Below are positions 1 through 9,558 of a DNA stretch of 64,000 nucleotides, in pieces (the first letter of the stretch is position 1; each line of letters starts with the position of its first letter). The position numbers and the translations under genes were made by a program. A model generated the notes under the pieces. The model ran no database searches and was not told the DNA's origin. It was given only the letters and a program-made list of their open reading frames with translations. Source of the stretch: Kitasatospora atroaurantiaca (GTDB lineage: Bacteria; Actinomycetota; Actinomycetes; Streptomycetales; Streptomycetaceae); assembly GCF_007828955.1 (NCBI RefSeq), contig NZ_VIVR01000001.1, forward strand, positions 1,240,001-1,304,000, read 5' to 3'.

Positions 1-992
1 TGGGCGTTCTCGACCACCTTCTCGTCCCGCATCACATGCAGGGTCGCCAGCCCGGCCGCCATGGCCTGCGCGTTGGAGCCGAAGCTGGCGGAGTGCACCA
101 GCACCCGGTCCATCGAGGAGTACACCTTCTCGAAGATCCAGCTCTTGCCGAGCGTGGCGCCGATCGGCACGTACCCGCCGGATAGTGCCTTCGCCGCGCA
201 GACCAGGTCCGGCAGGACGCCCTCCTCGTGCTGGTACGCGAAGAACTCGCCGGTCCGGCCGATCCCGGTCTGCACCTCGTCGCAGATCAGCAGCGCCTTG
301 TGCTCGTGGAGCAGCTGTTGGGCCGCTGCCAGCCAGCCGGGCGGCGTGGCCTGAACGCCCTTGCCCTGGATCGGCTCGACGATCAGCGCCGCCACATCGC
401 CCTTCTTCAACTCCCGGGCCAGCGCCCCGAGATCGCCGAGCGGGATGGCGGTGTCGGGCAGCAGCGGGTCGAATCCCTTGCGGAATCCGTTCTCGCCGTT
501 GACCGAGAGGGAGCCGGTGGTGAGGCCGTGGAAGGCGTGGTCGCAGTAGAGCACCCGCGGCCGACCGGTGGCGTACCGGGCGAACTTGAGCGCGGTCTCG
601 ACCGCCTCGGTGCCGCTGTTCCCGAAGAAGACCCGGTCCAACCCCGGCGCGTACGACAGGAGTTGCTCGGCGAGCAGGCCGGGCAGCGGCGGACAGTCGA
701 AGCGGGTCAGGTCGGGCAGGCCCAGGTCCATCACCTGCTGAACGGCCTCGCGGACCACCGGGTGGTGCCGGCCGAGCGCGAAGATGCCGAAGCCCGCGAG
801 CATGTCGAGGTACTCGTTCCCCTCGGCGTCGTAGAAGTACGGCCCCTCCGCCCGCTCGTAGTACTTGTCGAACCCGATGGTGTGCAGCATCCGGGGCAGC
901 TGCGGGTTGAGATAGCGGGCGTGCAACTCGTAACGCTCTGCGCCGCGTTCGGCGATCAACGCGGACAGGTCGAAACCGTGGTCAGCCGGCAT
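1..992 (-). CDS. hpnO: Class III aminotransferase of hopanoid side-chain synthesis (HpnO-like), C-terminus cut by window edge
   Basis: The frame is open from an ATG at 992 to base 1, so only about the first 330 residues are present. The translation reads as a PLP-dependent class III (acetylornithine/ornithine type) aminotransferase: a [16 protein letters not shown] cofactor-phosphate stretch, [13 protein letters not shown], then [12 protein letters not shown] with the PLP-ring Asp, and an [10 protein letters not shown] segment that should carry the Schiff-base Lys. In hopanoid operons this family aminates ribosylhopane or its aldehyde to aminobacteriohopanetriol. The start overlaps the end of dxs by 11 bp and has a GAGGAG motif 12 nt upstream, so it is probably translationally coupled. 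It is the last visible gene of the operon. Confidence 0.85.
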   Translation of the reverse strand, partial: MPADHGFDLSALIAERGAERYELHARYLNPQLPRMLHTIGFDKYYERAEGPYFYDAEGNEYLDMLAGFGIFALGRHHPVVREAVQQVMDLGLPDLTRFDCPPLPGLLAEQLLSYAPGLDRVFFGNSGTEAVETALKFARYATGRPRVLYCDHAFHGLTTGSLSVNGENGFRKGFDPLLPDTAIPLGDLGALARELKKGDVAALIVEPIQGKGVQATPPGWLAAAQQLLHEHKALLICDEVQTGIGRTGEFFAYQHEEGVLPDLVCAAKALSGGYVPIGATLGKSWIFEKVYSSMDRVLVHSASFGSNAQAMAAGLATLHVMRDEKVVENA

Positions 993-2892
993 GGTGCTGA
1001 TTCGCTCCTCGGATCGGTAGGAGTTGCTTGGCGAAGACGGCGGCCTGAGCGGCGACACCGGTGCCGGTGAGGCCGATCTCCTCCAGGATCTCGCCGCGCG
1101 AGGCGTGGGTGAGGAAGTGCTGCGGGATGCCCAGGTCGCGCAGCGGGGTGTCGACCTCCGCGTCGCGCATGGCCTGTGCGATGGCGGCGCCGACGCCGCC
1201 GACCCGGCCGTTGTCCTCGACGGTGACCACCAGGCGGTGGGCGGCCGCCAGCTCGACCAGCGCCGGGTCGACCGGCTTGACCCAGCGCGGGTCGACCACC
1301 GTGGCCGTGAAGCCCTCGGCGAGCAGCAGGGCTGCGGCATCCAGGCAGGCCGGGGCCATGGCGCCGACGGCGACCAGCAGGATCTCCGGCTCCGGCCCGG
1401 TGCGCTGCAGCACGTCGACCCCGCCGATCCGGTCGAGGGCGGGGACCACGGGCCCGAGATCACCCTTCGGGAACCGCACCACCGTCGGCGCGTCCCGCAC
1501 CTCGACCGCCTCGCGCAGCTGGGCGCGCAGCTGCTCGGCGTCGCGGGGCGCGGCGAGCCGCAGGCCAGGGACGACCTGCAGGATCGACATGTCCCACATG
1601 CCGTTGTGCGAGGCGCCGTCGTTCCCGGTGACGCCGGCCCGGTCCAGCACGAAGGTGACGCCGAGGCGGTGCAGGGCGACATCCATCAGCACCTGGTCGA
1701 AGGCCCGGTTGAGGAAGGTGGCGTACACCGCGACGACCGGGTGCAGCCCGCCCGTCGCCAGCCCGGCCGCGCTGGCGACCGCGTGCTGCTCGGCGATGCC
1801 GACGTCGAAGATCCGGCCGGGGTAGGCCTGCGCGAACTTGGCCAGCCCGACGGGCTGCAGCATCGCGGCGGTGATCGCGACCACGTCGGGCCGCTCCGCA
1901 CCGAGCTCCACCATCTCCGCGCCGAACGCGGAGGTCCAGGAGGACCCGGCCGACGGCGAGATCGGCAGGCAGGTGTACGGGTCCATGGCGTTCACCGCGT
2001 GGAAGCGGTCGGCCTCGTCCTGCTCGGCGGGCCGGTAGCCGCGGCCCTTGACGGTGAGGCAGTGCACGATGACCGGGCCGCCGAAGTGCCTGGCCTGGCG
2101 CAGCGCCTGCTCCACCGCGCCGATGTCGTGTCCGTCGATCGGCCCGAGGTACTTGAGCCCGAGGTCCTCGAACATGCCCTGCGGCGCGAAGGCGTCCTTG
2201 AAGCCCTTCTTGGCGCCGTGCAGCGCATCGAAGATCGGCTGGCCGACCAGCGGCGTCCGCTGCAGCGCACCCTTGCCCAGTGCGAGGAAGCGCTCGTAGC
2301 CCTGGGTGGTGCGCAGCGTGGCGAGGTGGTGCGCGAGGCCGCCGATGGTGCGGGCGTACGAGCGCTCGTTGTCGTTGACCACGATGACCAGCGGCCGGTC
2401 GGTCGCCTCGGCGATGTTGTTGAGCGCCTCCCAGGCGAGGCCGCCGGTGAGCGCGCCGTCGCCGATGACCGCGACGGTCCGCCGGTCGGGCTGGCCGAGC
2501 AGCTGGTGGGCCTTGGCGAGGCCGTCCGCGTAGCCGAGGGCGGTGGAGGCGTGCGAGTTCTCGATCAGGTCGTGCTCGGACTCGGCCCGCGACGGGTACC
2601 CGGAGATCCCGTCCTTGGCCCGCAGCCGGGAGAAGTCCTGACGGCCGGTGAGCAACTTGTGGACGTACGCCTGGTGCCCGGTGTCCCAGAGGATGCGGTC
2701 GTACGGCGAGTCGAAGACCCGGTGCAGCGCGATGGTGAGCTCGACGACGCCCAGGTTGGGGCCCAGGTGTCCGCCGGTCCTGGTGACGGCGTCGATCAGG
2801 AACTCGCGGATCTCGTCGGCCAGCAGCGGGAGGTCGGCCTGGGAGAGGCGTCTGAGGTCGGCAGGCCCCTTGATGGTGGGCAGGAGTGACAT
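982..2892 (-). CDS. dxs: 1-deoxy-D-xylulose-5-phosphate synthase, hopanoid-operon copy
   Basis: The 636-residue product matches the normal DXS length. Thiamine-dependent enzyme features are clear: [18 protein letters not shown] near residue 40, [15 protein letters not shown], the TPP/Mg motif [16 protein letters not shown], and a C-terminal transketolase half with [15 protein letters not shown] and [15 protein letters not shown]. It condenses pyruvate and glyceraldehyde-3-phosphate, the first step of the MEP isoprenoid pathway, in the cytoplasm. ATG start at 2892 with GAGGTGA upstream. Its place inside the hopanoid operon suggests a dedicated copy that raises isoprene supply for squalene. A housekeeping dxs probably exists elsewhere, but that is inference. 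Confidence 0.95.
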   Translation of the reverse strand: MSLLPTIKGPADLRRLSQADLPLLADEIREFLIDAVTRTGGHLGPNLGVVELTIALHRVFDSPYDRILWDTGHQAYVHKLLTGRQDFSRLRAKDGISGYPSRAESEHDLIENSHASTALGYADGLAKAHQLLGQPDRRTVAVIGDGALTGGLAWEALNNIAEATDRPLVIVVNDNERSYARTIGGLAHHLATLRTTQGYERFLALGKGALQRTPLVGQPIFDALHGAKKGFKDAFAPQGMFEDLGLKYLGPIDGHDIGAVEQALRQARHFGGPVIVHCLTVKGRGYRPAEQDEADRFHAVNAMDPYTCLPISPSAGSSWTSAFGAEMVELGAERPDVVAITAAMLQPVGLAKFAQAYPGRIFDVGIAEQHAVASAAGLATGGLHPVVAVYATFLNRAFDQVLMDVALHRLGVTFVLDRAGVTGNDGASHNGMWDMSILQVVPGLRLAAPRDAEQLRAQLREAVEVRDAPTVVRFPKGDLGPVVPALDRIGGVDVLQRTGPEPEILLVAVGAMAPACLDAAALLLAEGFTATVVDPRWVKPVDPALVELAAAHRLVVTVEDNGRVGGVGAAIAQAMRDAEVDTPLRDLGIPQHFLTHASRGEILEEIGLTGTGVAAQAAVFAKQLLPIRGANQHHAG

Positions 2893-3020
2893 GGCTTCAC
2901 CTCGCGGCTCGGTTCAGGGCGATGACTGTCGGTACTCAGCCTGCGGCCACGGCGGGCGGCGCGCCTGTTGTCCTGAGCCGCCCGGCTCGCCCTGCTACGG
3001 CGTGCCGGGCGGCCCCGGGC

Positions 3021-4043
3021 TCAGCGCGGGCCGCCGATGGTCTCGCGGGCCGCCCGCAGCGACTCCTTCAGGGAGCCCATGGTGGCGAGGACGGCGGTCG
3101 GTTCGTAGCCGCAGTGCGCCATGCAGTTCTCGCAGCGCGGGTCCTTGCCTCGGCCGTACTTGGCCCAGTCGGTCTTCTCGATCAGCTCCTGGTAGGTGGC
3201 AACGTAGCCGTCGGCCATCAGGTAGCAGGGGCGCTGCCAGCCGAACAGCGAGTAGTTGGGGATGCCCCAGGCGGTGCACTCGAAGTCGACCTTGCCCTCC
3301 AGGAAGTCCAGGAAGAGCGGGCTGTGGTTGAGCCTCCAGCGGCCGCGGTTGCCCCCGGAGAAGGCCTTCTTGAAGAGCTCCCTGGTCTGTTCCACACCGA
3401 GGAAGTGCTCCTGGTCGGGGGCCTTCTCGTAGGCGTACGCCGGAGAGATCATCATCTGGTCGACCTTGAGCTCGTCGTTGAGGTAGTCCAGCACCTCGAT
3501 GATGGTCTGCGGGGTGTCGGTGTTGAAGAAGGTGCTGTTGGTGGTGACCCGGAAGCCCCGCCGCTTGGCCTCCTTGATCGCCTCCACCGCCTCGTCGAAG
3601 GTGCCCTCCTTCGCCACCGAGGCGTCGTGCCGCTCCCGCAGCCCGTCGATGTGGACGGCGAACGCGAAGTACGGCGAGGGCGTGAACTTGTCGAGCTTCT
3701 TGCGCATCAACAGCGCGTTGGTGCAGAGGAAGACGTACTTGCGGCGGGCGACCAGCTGCCGGACGATCTCGTCGATCTGCGGGTGCATCAGCGGCTCACC
3801 GCCGGCGATGGAGACCATCGGCGCACCCGACTCCAGTACGGCTCCGACCGCCTGGGCCACCGGCATTCTCTGCTTGAGCACCCCGGCCGGATGCTGGATC
3901 TTGCCACAGCCCTCACAGGCGAGGTTGCAGGCGAACAGCGGTTCCAGCTCGACGATGAGCGGGAACTTGTCCCGCCGCTTGAGAAGCTTCTGCTGCATGA
4001 GGTACGTGCTGACGCGTACGGTCTGGCGCAGCGGCATGGCCAT
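3021..4043 (-). CDS. hpnH: Adenosyl-hopane synthase, radical SAM (HpnH)
   Basis: A 340-residue radical SAM protein with the CX3CX2C cluster motif at C39/C43/C46 (FACNLACEGCG), a SAM-binding SIAGGEPLMHP segment, and a C-terminal Cys-rich stretch (CENCMAHCGYEP) typical of HpnH. The family joins the 5'-deoxyadenosyl group to diploptene to give adenosylhopane, the first C35 intermediate. I chose the ATG at 4043: it follows a GGAGG at good distance and begins MAMPLRQTVRVSTYLMQQK, as HpnH proteins usually do. The frame extends upstream over hpnG but without a better start. It begins 2 nt after the hpnG stop. Confidence 0.95.
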   Translation of the reverse strand: MAMPLRQTVRVSTYLMQQKLLKRRDKFPLIVELEPLFACNLACEGCGKIQHPAGVLKQRMPVAQAVGAVLESGAPMVSIAGGEPLMHPQIDEIVRQLVARRKYVFLCTNALLMRKKLDKFTPSPYFAFAVHIDGLRERHDASVAKEGTFDEAVEAIKEAKRRGFRVTTNSTFFNTDTPQTIIEVLDYLNDELKVDQMMISPAYAYEKAPDQEHFLGVEQTRELFKKAFSGGNRGRWRLNHSPLFLDFLEGKVDFECTAWGIPNYSLFGWQRPCYLMADGYVATYQELIEKTDWAKYGRGKDPRCENCMAHCGYEPTAVLATMGSLKESLRAARETIGGPR

Positions 4044-4045
4044 GA

Positions 4046-4705
4046 CTAGCTCGCCTCCTGAGGGAGCGTCGAGGGCTGGGGTTCGTGAGGTGCGGCAGTC
4101 TGCTGGTACCACTCGGTGAGGGCCGGTACGGCGGCGCGCAGGGCCCGCCAAGCGCGCAGGCCGGCGGGGAGGGTGCCCGGGCGCAGCAGCTCGTGCTCGG
4201 GCGTGTCGACCACGACGCGCAGGACGGCGGCGGGCAGGGCGGGGCGCAGCTCGGCCCGGGCCGAGAGCACCGCGGCCGCCTCCATGTCCACGGCCAAGGC
4301 GCCCTGGGCGTACAGGGCCCGGCGCTCGGCGCCGCGCACCACGTGGTCGGCGGTGTGGTGCAGGCCGGTGTGAGCGGTCAGCCCGCGCGCCTGCAGGGCC
4401 TTGGCCAGCGGCTTGGCGGAGTCGAGCGGGTGGTACCCGCCCTCGGAGTCGCGTACACCGTCCGCCACGATGACGTCGCCCGGCTGCACGCCGGGCCCGA
4501 CCGCGGCACCGAAGCCGGCCACCACCAGCGCGCCGTAGCTGTCCTGGGCGAGCAGGTGGCCGAGGCTGCGCCGGGCGCGACTGCGGCCCATCCCCGTACG
4601 GGCCAGGACCGGCGGGCCGCCCGCGGCGCCCGACCAGTCCCCGCCGCGCAGCGCCCAGACCTCCGGCCCGAGGGCGCAGACCACCAACAGCGGCGCAGCG
4701 GTCAT
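4046..4705 (-). CDS. hpnG: Hopanoid-associated purine nucleoside phosphorylase (HpnG)
   Basis: A 219-residue protein of the PNP/UDP phosphorylase fold: LLVVCALGPEVWALR at the N-terminus, GFGAAVGPGVQPGDVIVADGV in the middle and VDMEAAAVLSA near residue 145, the conserved base/ribose-binding MEAAA motif. HpnG removes adenine from adenosylhopane to give ribosylhopane, acting directly after HpnH. Start at ATG 4705, beginning MTAAPLLVVCALGPE. An upstream in-frame ATG at 4768 would overlap the shc stop and add 21 residues of low quality. The gene sits between shc and hpnH in the same orientation. Confidence 0.9.
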   Translation of the reverse strand: MTAAPLLVVCALGPEVWALRGGDWSGAAGGPPVLARTGMGRSRARRSLGHLLAQDSYGALVVAGFGAAVGPGVQPGDVIVADGVRDSEGGYHPLDSAKPLAKALQARGLTAHTGLHHTADHVVRGAERRALYAQGALAVDMEAAAVLSARAELRPALPAAVLRVVVDTPEHELLRPGTLPAGLRAWRALRAAVPALTEWYQQTAAPHEPQPSTLPQEAS

Positions 4706-4754
4706 CGCACGCCCCCGGCTCCCCCGCGGTGACAGCGAAAACCTTCCTTCGCTC

Positions 4755-6872
4755 TCATTTCCGACCACCGCCCAATGAGTTGCCGTGGAGGTACCGGCCG
4801 AGGGCCGTGACCGGGAAGACCAGCCGGTAGAGGTGGTAGTTGATCGAGAAGTCCCATGGGAAGCCGGTACCGGTGAACTGGGGTTCGTCCCAGCTGCCCG
4901 AGGGAAGTTGGGTCCGGACCAGCCACCGTACGCCCCGCTCGACCGCCTCGCTCCGCGAGCCGTCCGTCCCCTCGCCGGCCGCGAGCAGCGAGATCAGTGC
5001 CCAGGCGGTCTGTGAGGCGGTGGACTCGCCCCGCCCGGACCAGCTCGCCGGGTCCTGGTACGAGCGCATGTCCTCGCCCCAGCCGCCGTCCTCGTTCTGC
5101 CGGTCCTCCAGCCAGCGGACGGCCCGGCGGACGGCCGGATGGCGGGTGGGCAGCCCGACCGCCACCAGGGCGGGCAGGACGGAGGCCGTGCCGTAGATGT
5201 AGTTGGTGCCCCAGCGGCCGAACCAGGAGCCGTCGGCCTCCTGGTTCTTCAGCAGCCAGGCCAGGCCCCGCCGGGTGCGCGGGTCGGCCGCCATCCCGAG
5301 CTCGCCGAGCATCTCGACCATGTGCGCGGTGACGTCCGCCGACGGCGGGTCCACCACCTCGCCGAAGTCGCAGAACGGCAGCTTGTTGGGGAGCGTGCTG
5401 GTGTTGTCGACGTCGAAGGCGCCCCAGGCGCCGTTCCTGGACTGCATGCCGAGGGTCCACTCGGTGGCACGGCGGACCGCACCGTCGAGCCGCGGCTGCT
5501 CCGGATGGGTGACGCGGCGCAGCGCGAGGACGACCTCGGCGGTGTCGTCGATGTCGGGGTAGTTGTCGTTCTCGAACTCGAACGCCCACCCGCCGGGCGC
5601 CAGGTGCGGCCGCTTCACCGCCCAGTCGCCCCGCTTGGTGATCTCCTCACCGAGCATCCAGTCGGCGGCCCGGACCACCGCGGGGTGGTCGGCCGGGAGC
5701 CCGGCGTCGCGCAGGGCGATGGTGGCCAGGCAGGTGTCCCACACCGGGGACTGGCAGGCCTCCATCCAGCGCCGGCCGTCCTCGGTGTGGACGGTGAACC
5801 GGTCGAAGGAGGCGATCCCGGCCTGCATGACCGGGTGGTCGAGGTCGTAGCCGAGCAGCTGAAGGGCGATCAGGGAGTAGACGGCCGGTGGTTGGATGCC
5901 GCCCCAGCAGCCGTCCGCCTCCTGCCGCTCGACGATCCACCGGCCGGCCTGGGCCAGCGCCAGCCGCCGCAGCGGGCGCACGGCGTACCGGTGGTAGACG
6001 TGCAGCAGCCGGTCGAGCCGCTCGAAGAGGCCGTCCCAGCCGGTGGGCGGGGCGAGCGGGCGCAGCGGGTACGGGTCGGCGGGGTCGGTGTGGAGTTCGG
6101 TCAGTGCGAACGGAGCCGGCCGGACCGGGCGGTGAGCCGACACCACGGCCAGCGGTACGATGGTCTGCCTGGCCCAGCAGCCGAAGGCATAGATGTTCAG
6201 CGGCAGCCACTTGGGCAGGAAGATGATCTCCGGGGGGACCTCGGGGAGCCTCTCCCACGGCCACCAGCCGAACAGGGCGAGCCAGATCCTGGTGAACACC
6301 CGCGTGGCGGCGATGCCGCCGTTGGCGCGGATGTGCCGGGCCGCCGCCTGCATGTGCGGGGCCTTCGGGTCGTCACCGGCGAGCTTGAGCGCGACGTACG
6401 CCTCGACGGTGGTGGAGAGTTCGGGCGGGCCGCCGTGGAAGGTGGCCCAGGTGCCGTCCTCGCGCTGTTGCGAGCGGATCCAGGCGGCGGTGGCATCGGT
6501 CTGCTCTTCGGTGCGGATTCCGAGGAACTGACGCAGTAACAAGTCCTCGGCGTCCATGGTGACGTTGGTCTCCAGGTCGCCCTTCCACCAGCCGTCGGGG
6601 CTCTGCAGTGACAGCAGGTGCGCGGCGGCCTTGGCGAGCGCTTCCGCGGGAGTGGGCTCACCGGGAGTGGGCTCATCCGGCCCAGTCTCGTCAGATTGTC
6701 GTACCGCTTGCGATCCGTCAGGCTCCCACCGTCGCGACCCGAGCGGCGGGGCCGACCCGGCCACCGGCGCCTTGCGGCCGTTCAGCCGCTCGGGCACCGG
6801 TGGCCGGTCACCCACCGCGACCGGCTCGGGTTCGTACTCTGGGTCGAGCCGGCCGTCCGCGGTTGCTGTCAA
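4755..6872 (-). CDS. shc: Squalene-hopene cyclase
   Basis: A 705-residue triterpene cyclase, slightly longer than typical because of a Pro/Glu-rich N-terminal tail. It has the catalytic DXDD acid motif (PDIDDTAEVV, near residue 440) and repeated QW motifs through both barrels (SPDGWWKGDL, REDGTWATF, EADGCWGG, SRNGAWGAF, EADGSWFGRWG, NEDGGWGED, PSGSWDEPQFTGTGFP). It cyclises squalene to hopene/hopanol at the membrane surface. The start is a TTG at 6872, 8 nt after the preceding stop, with GAGAGG upstream; the codon is inferred from frame and Shine-Dalgarno position. Confidence 0.97.
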   Translation of the reverse strand: MTATADGRLDPEYEPEPVAVGDRPPVPERLNGRKAPVAGSAPPLGSRRWEPDGSQAVRQSDETGPDEPTPGEPTPAEALAKAAAHLLSLQSPDGWWKGDLETNVTMDAEDLLLRQFLGIRTEEQTDATAAWIRSQQREDGTWATFHGGPPELSTTVEAYVALKLAGDDPKAPHMQAAARHIRANGGIAATRVFTRIWLALFGWWPWERLPEVPPEIIFLPKWLPLNIYAFGCWARQTIVPLAVVSAHRPVRPAPFALTELHTDPADPYPLRPLAPPTGWDGLFERLDRLLHVYHRYAVRPLRRLALAQAGRWIVERQEADGCWGGIQPPAVYSLIALQLLGYDLDHPVMQAGIASFDRFTVHTEDGRRWMEACQSPVWDTCLATIALRDAGLPADHPAVVRAADWMLGEEITKRGDWAVKRPHLAPGGWAFEFENDNYPDIDDTAEVVLALRRVTHPEQPRLDGAVRRATEWTLGMQSRNGAWGAFDVDNTSTLPNKLPFCDFGEVVDPPSADVTAHMVEMLGELGMAADPRTRRGLAWLLKNQEADGSWFGRWGTNYIYGTASVLPALVAVGLPTRHPAVRRAVRWLEDRQNEDGGWGEDMRSYQDPASWSGRGESTASQTAWALISLLAAGEGTDGSRSEAVERGVRWLVRTQLPSGSWDEPQFTGTGFPWDFSINYHLYRLVFPVTALGRYLHGNSLGGGRK

Positions 6873-6879
6873 CTTGACG

Positions 6880-8058
6880 TCACCTCTCTCGTACCACCAC
6901 GAATTCGGCGAGTGCGACGAAGTGCTCGCGCACCTCGTCGGCCATCGGCACCTCGTCCAGAGCGGCGAGGGCGGTCCTGTGCTGGCGGCGGGCCTCGTCC
7001 CGGGTCCAGGAACGGCCGCCCGCCTCCTCGATCAGCGCCGCGCGGGCGGCGAGCACGTGCTCGCTCTCCTCACCGCGGCCCACCGGGTCGGCCAGCTGCT
7101 CGGCGAGCCGACGGGAGGCGGCGCCGCCCTCGGCGAGCGCCGCACACACCGGCAGCGACTTCTTGCGCTGGCGCAGGTCGCCCCAGTGCGGCTTGCCGGT
7201 CACCTCGGTCTCGCCCCAGATGCCGAGCAGGTCGTCCACGGCCTGGAAGGCCAGGCCGAGGTGGTGGCCGTAGCGCTGCAGCGAGGCGGAGGTACGGTCG
7301 TCGGCCCCGGCCAGCACCGCGCCGATCGCCGAGGCGGCGGCGAGCAGAGCACCGGTCTTGCCGCCCTCCATCTCCAGGCACTCCTCGACCGTCACCACGT
7401 CGCGCTGCTCGAAGGCGACGTCCATGGCCTGTCCGTCGATCAGCTTCCGGGTCGCGGAGGTGATCAGGCGGACGGCGCGGGCCGCGTCGGCGGCACTCGC
7501 GCCCCCGGTGACGGCAGCGTCCAGCAGGACCTCGGTGCCCAGGGTGGCCAGCGCGTCGCCGACCAGGATCGCCTGAGCTGGACCGAAGACCGTCCAGGCC
7601 GTGGCCCGGTGCCGTCGGGTCTCGTCACCGTCCATCAGATCATCATGAAGGAGGGAGAAGTTGTGCACCAGTTCAACGGAGACCCCGCCCGGCACGCCGG
7701 CCTCGGCCGGAGCGCCGACGGCCTGGGCGGAGAGCAGGGCCAGCGCCGGGCGGACGGCCTTGCCGCCGTCCCCCGCGACCGGCGTGCCGTCGCGGTCGAT
7801 CCAGCCGAAGTGGTACGCGGCCACCGTGTCCATCGGCGCCGCCAGCCGCGCCACCGCCGCGCGCAGCGGCGGGGTGCACAGCGTCCGGCCACGCGCCAGC
7901 AGCTCGGGCACCGAAGGAGCGTCCTTCACGGATGCGGCGTTGCCGGTGCGAGGCTCCACGTACGTTCCCTCTCCCTGAGGTCGCCGGGCCACTGCGGGCT
8001 CCCGGCCAGGTTCGAATCCAGTGCTGCCGGTGTCGGTGCTGATGGGGCCCGCGGTCAT
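6880..8058 (-). CDS. Polyprenyl (farnesyl/geranylgeranyl) diphosphate synthase
   Basis: A 392-residue trans-prenyltransferase. The first Asp-rich motif is HDDLMDGDETRRH (about residues 137-149), and the second is AVDDLLGIWGE near residue 273, degenerate relative to DDxxD but usual in actinobacterial family members. GGKAVRPALALLSA matches the GxKxxRP diphosphate-binding region. It extends allylic diphosphates with IPP, and in this operon it most likely makes FPP for HpnC/D. The start at ATG 8058 overlaps the hpnE stop by 4 bp (ATGA) and has GGAGGT upstream. A longer open frame upstream is only the shadow of hpnE. Confidence 0.9.
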   Translation of the reverse strand: MTAGPISTDTGSTGFEPGREPAVARRPQGEGTYVEPRTGNAASVKDAPSVPELLARGRTLCTPPLRAAVARLAAPMDTVAAYHFGWIDRDGTPVAGDGGKAVRPALALLSAQAVGAPAEAGVPGGVSVELVHNFSLLHDDLMDGDETRRHRATAWTVFGPAQAILVGDALATLGTEVLLDAAVTGGASAADAARAVRLITSATRKLIDGQAMDVAFEQRDVVTVEECLEMEGGKTGALLAAASAIGAVLAGADDRTSASLQRYGHHLGLAFQAVDDLLGIWGETEVTGKPHWGDLRQRKKSLPVCAALAEGGAASRRLAEQLADPVGRGEESEHVLAARAALIEEAGGRSWTRDEARRQHRTALAALDEVPMADEVREHFVALAEFVVVRER

Positions 8059-9458
8059 CGGGGCCACCTCCCGTCGCCTCGGTCGACCGGCAGGCGGCCT
8101 GTGGTCGATGAGGCAGTGGCGGCCAGCGCCGCATCCGCCGCCGCGTGGCCGCTGCGGACGGCGCTCTCCATGGTCGCGGGCCACCCCGTGGCCGTCCACG
8201 ACCCGGCGAGCAGCAGGCCGGGGACGTCGGTACGGGCTCCCGGTCGCAGCGCCGCCGTACCCGGGGCCGGGTCGAAGGTCGCGGTGCGCTCCCTGGTCAC
8301 GAAGAAGTCGAGCACCTCGGCCTCCCGCGCGGCCGGCAGCAGACGCTCCAGCTCGGGGAGGTAGCGGGCCCGCAGCTCGGCGACCGGCAGGTCGATCTCG
8401 TCCTGCACGGCGGACTGCGAGAGCGCGAGGTACTGGGCGCCGGGGACGGAGAGACCCGAGTGCGGCGTCCGGTCGAAGACCCACTGCACGGGCGAGCCGA
8501 GTGCCGCGAAGAACGGTCGGCGCAGCAGCTTGCGGTCGTACACCACGTGCACGTTGAGGATCGGCGCGGTGCCCAGCTCGGCGAGCCGGTCCTGCCGCTC
8601 GATCGCGCCGGGCGGCAGCAGCGCGGCGGCCGCGTCCTGCGCACCGGCCAGCACCACCGTGTCGGCCGTGAGCAGCTCGCCGCTCTCCAGCCGGACGGCG
8701 TGCTGCACGGCGGGCTTGAGCTCGACGGCCCGGGCGCGCAGCAGGACCCGTACGCCCAGGCGCTCCAGCTCGGCGCGCGCGGCGTCGTGGTGGATCGTGC
8801 CGAGCGGCACCGAGGCCATGCCGATGTCGGAGGCGCCCGGGTCGGAGAGCAGGCCGGTCTTGAAGACCATCGCGGCCAGCGCCAACGAGGTCTGGTCGGC
8901 GGTGGCGTTCAGCGTGGCCACGCCCACCAAGTCCCACATGGCCGCCAGGGTGGCCGGGGTCTGGCCGTGCCGTCGCAGCCAGTCACCGAAGGAGATCTCG
9001 TCCAGCGCCGGGTCGGCGAGGTCGAGTGCCTTGAGCGCGAGCGCGGCCCGGACCACCCGCAGCCGGTCGGCCGGGCCCAGGTGCGGGTACGTGGCCAGGC
9101 TGCCGGCCAGGTGCAGCGGGACGGGCAGGCCGGCCCGGCGCAGCCGTCCGAGCGTGCGGCGGCCGTCCTCGGACACCCCCAGGACGGGGACGTCGAGGCG
9201 TGGCTGAAGATCCACCAGACGGCCCGCACCCAGCCGGTCGATCAGACCGCGGTAGGCGGTGCAGCAGCGCAGGAAGACGTGCTGCCCGTTGTCGACCGTC
9301 AGGTCGCCGCGCTGGAAGGAGAAGGCGAGGCCGCCGAGCCTGGGCCTGGTCTCCACCAGGGTGACCCGGTGGTCGGCCTCGGCCAGCCGCAGCGCGGCCG
9401 TGATCCCCGCCAGGCCGCCGCCGATCACGACAGCGGTGCGGGTGCTGGATGCCGTCAT
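8055..9458 (-). CDS. hpnE: Hydroxysqualene dehydroxylase, FAD-dependent (HpnE)
   Basis: A 467-residue flavoprotein of the phytoene-desaturase/amine-oxidase fold, with a Rossmann motif at the start (VIGGGLAGITAALRLAEA) and a C-terminal FAD contact (PGLLLAGSWTATGWPATMES). With HpnC and HpnD it forms the three-enzyme bacterial route from FPP to squalene, HpnE being the reductive last step. It begins 100 bp after hpnD and ends in a 4-bp ATGA overlap with the prenyl synthase gene. Length and gene order agree with the family. Confidence 0.93.
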   Translation of the reverse strand: MTASSTRTAVVIGGGLAGITAALRLAEADHRVTLVETRPRLGGLAFSFQRGDLTVDNGQHVFLRCCTAYRGLIDRLGAGRLVDLQPRLDVPVLGVSEDGRRTLGRLRRAGLPVPLHLAGSLATYPHLGPADRLRVVRAALALKALDLADPALDEISFGDWLRRHGQTPATLAAMWDLVGVATLNATADQTSLALAAMVFKTGLLSDPGASDIGMASVPLGTIHHDAARAELERLGVRVLLRARAVELKPAVQHAVRLESGELLTADTVVLAGAQDAAAALLPPGAIERQDRLAELGTAPILNVHVVYDRKLLRRPFFAALGSPVQWVFDRTPHSGLSVPGAQYLALSQSAVQDEIDLPVAELRARYLPELERLLPAAREAEVLDFFVTRERTATFDPAPGTAALRPGARTDVPGLLLAGSWTATGWPATMESAVRSGHAAADAALAATASSTTGRLPVDRGDGRWPR

Positions 9459-9558
9459 CGGACCCTCCCCCTGCCGTTTCTCGTTCCGCCCATTGACAAC
9501 ACGCGTCCACCCTGCTGTGATTCCGCGCTGACACAGCGTGACATAACTCGCGAGAGAA

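Noticed and set aside
1024..2889. Long plus-strand frame of 621 codons opposite dxs
   Set aside because: Antisense shadow of a high-GC gene; its product is low-complexity and matches no domain, while dxs is unmistakable.
8059..8937. Upstream extension of the polyprenyl synthase frame
   Set aside because: The extra 293 codons lie inside hpnE and read as Arg/Ala/Gly-rich shadow; the ATG at 8058 has a ribosome site and ATGA coupling.
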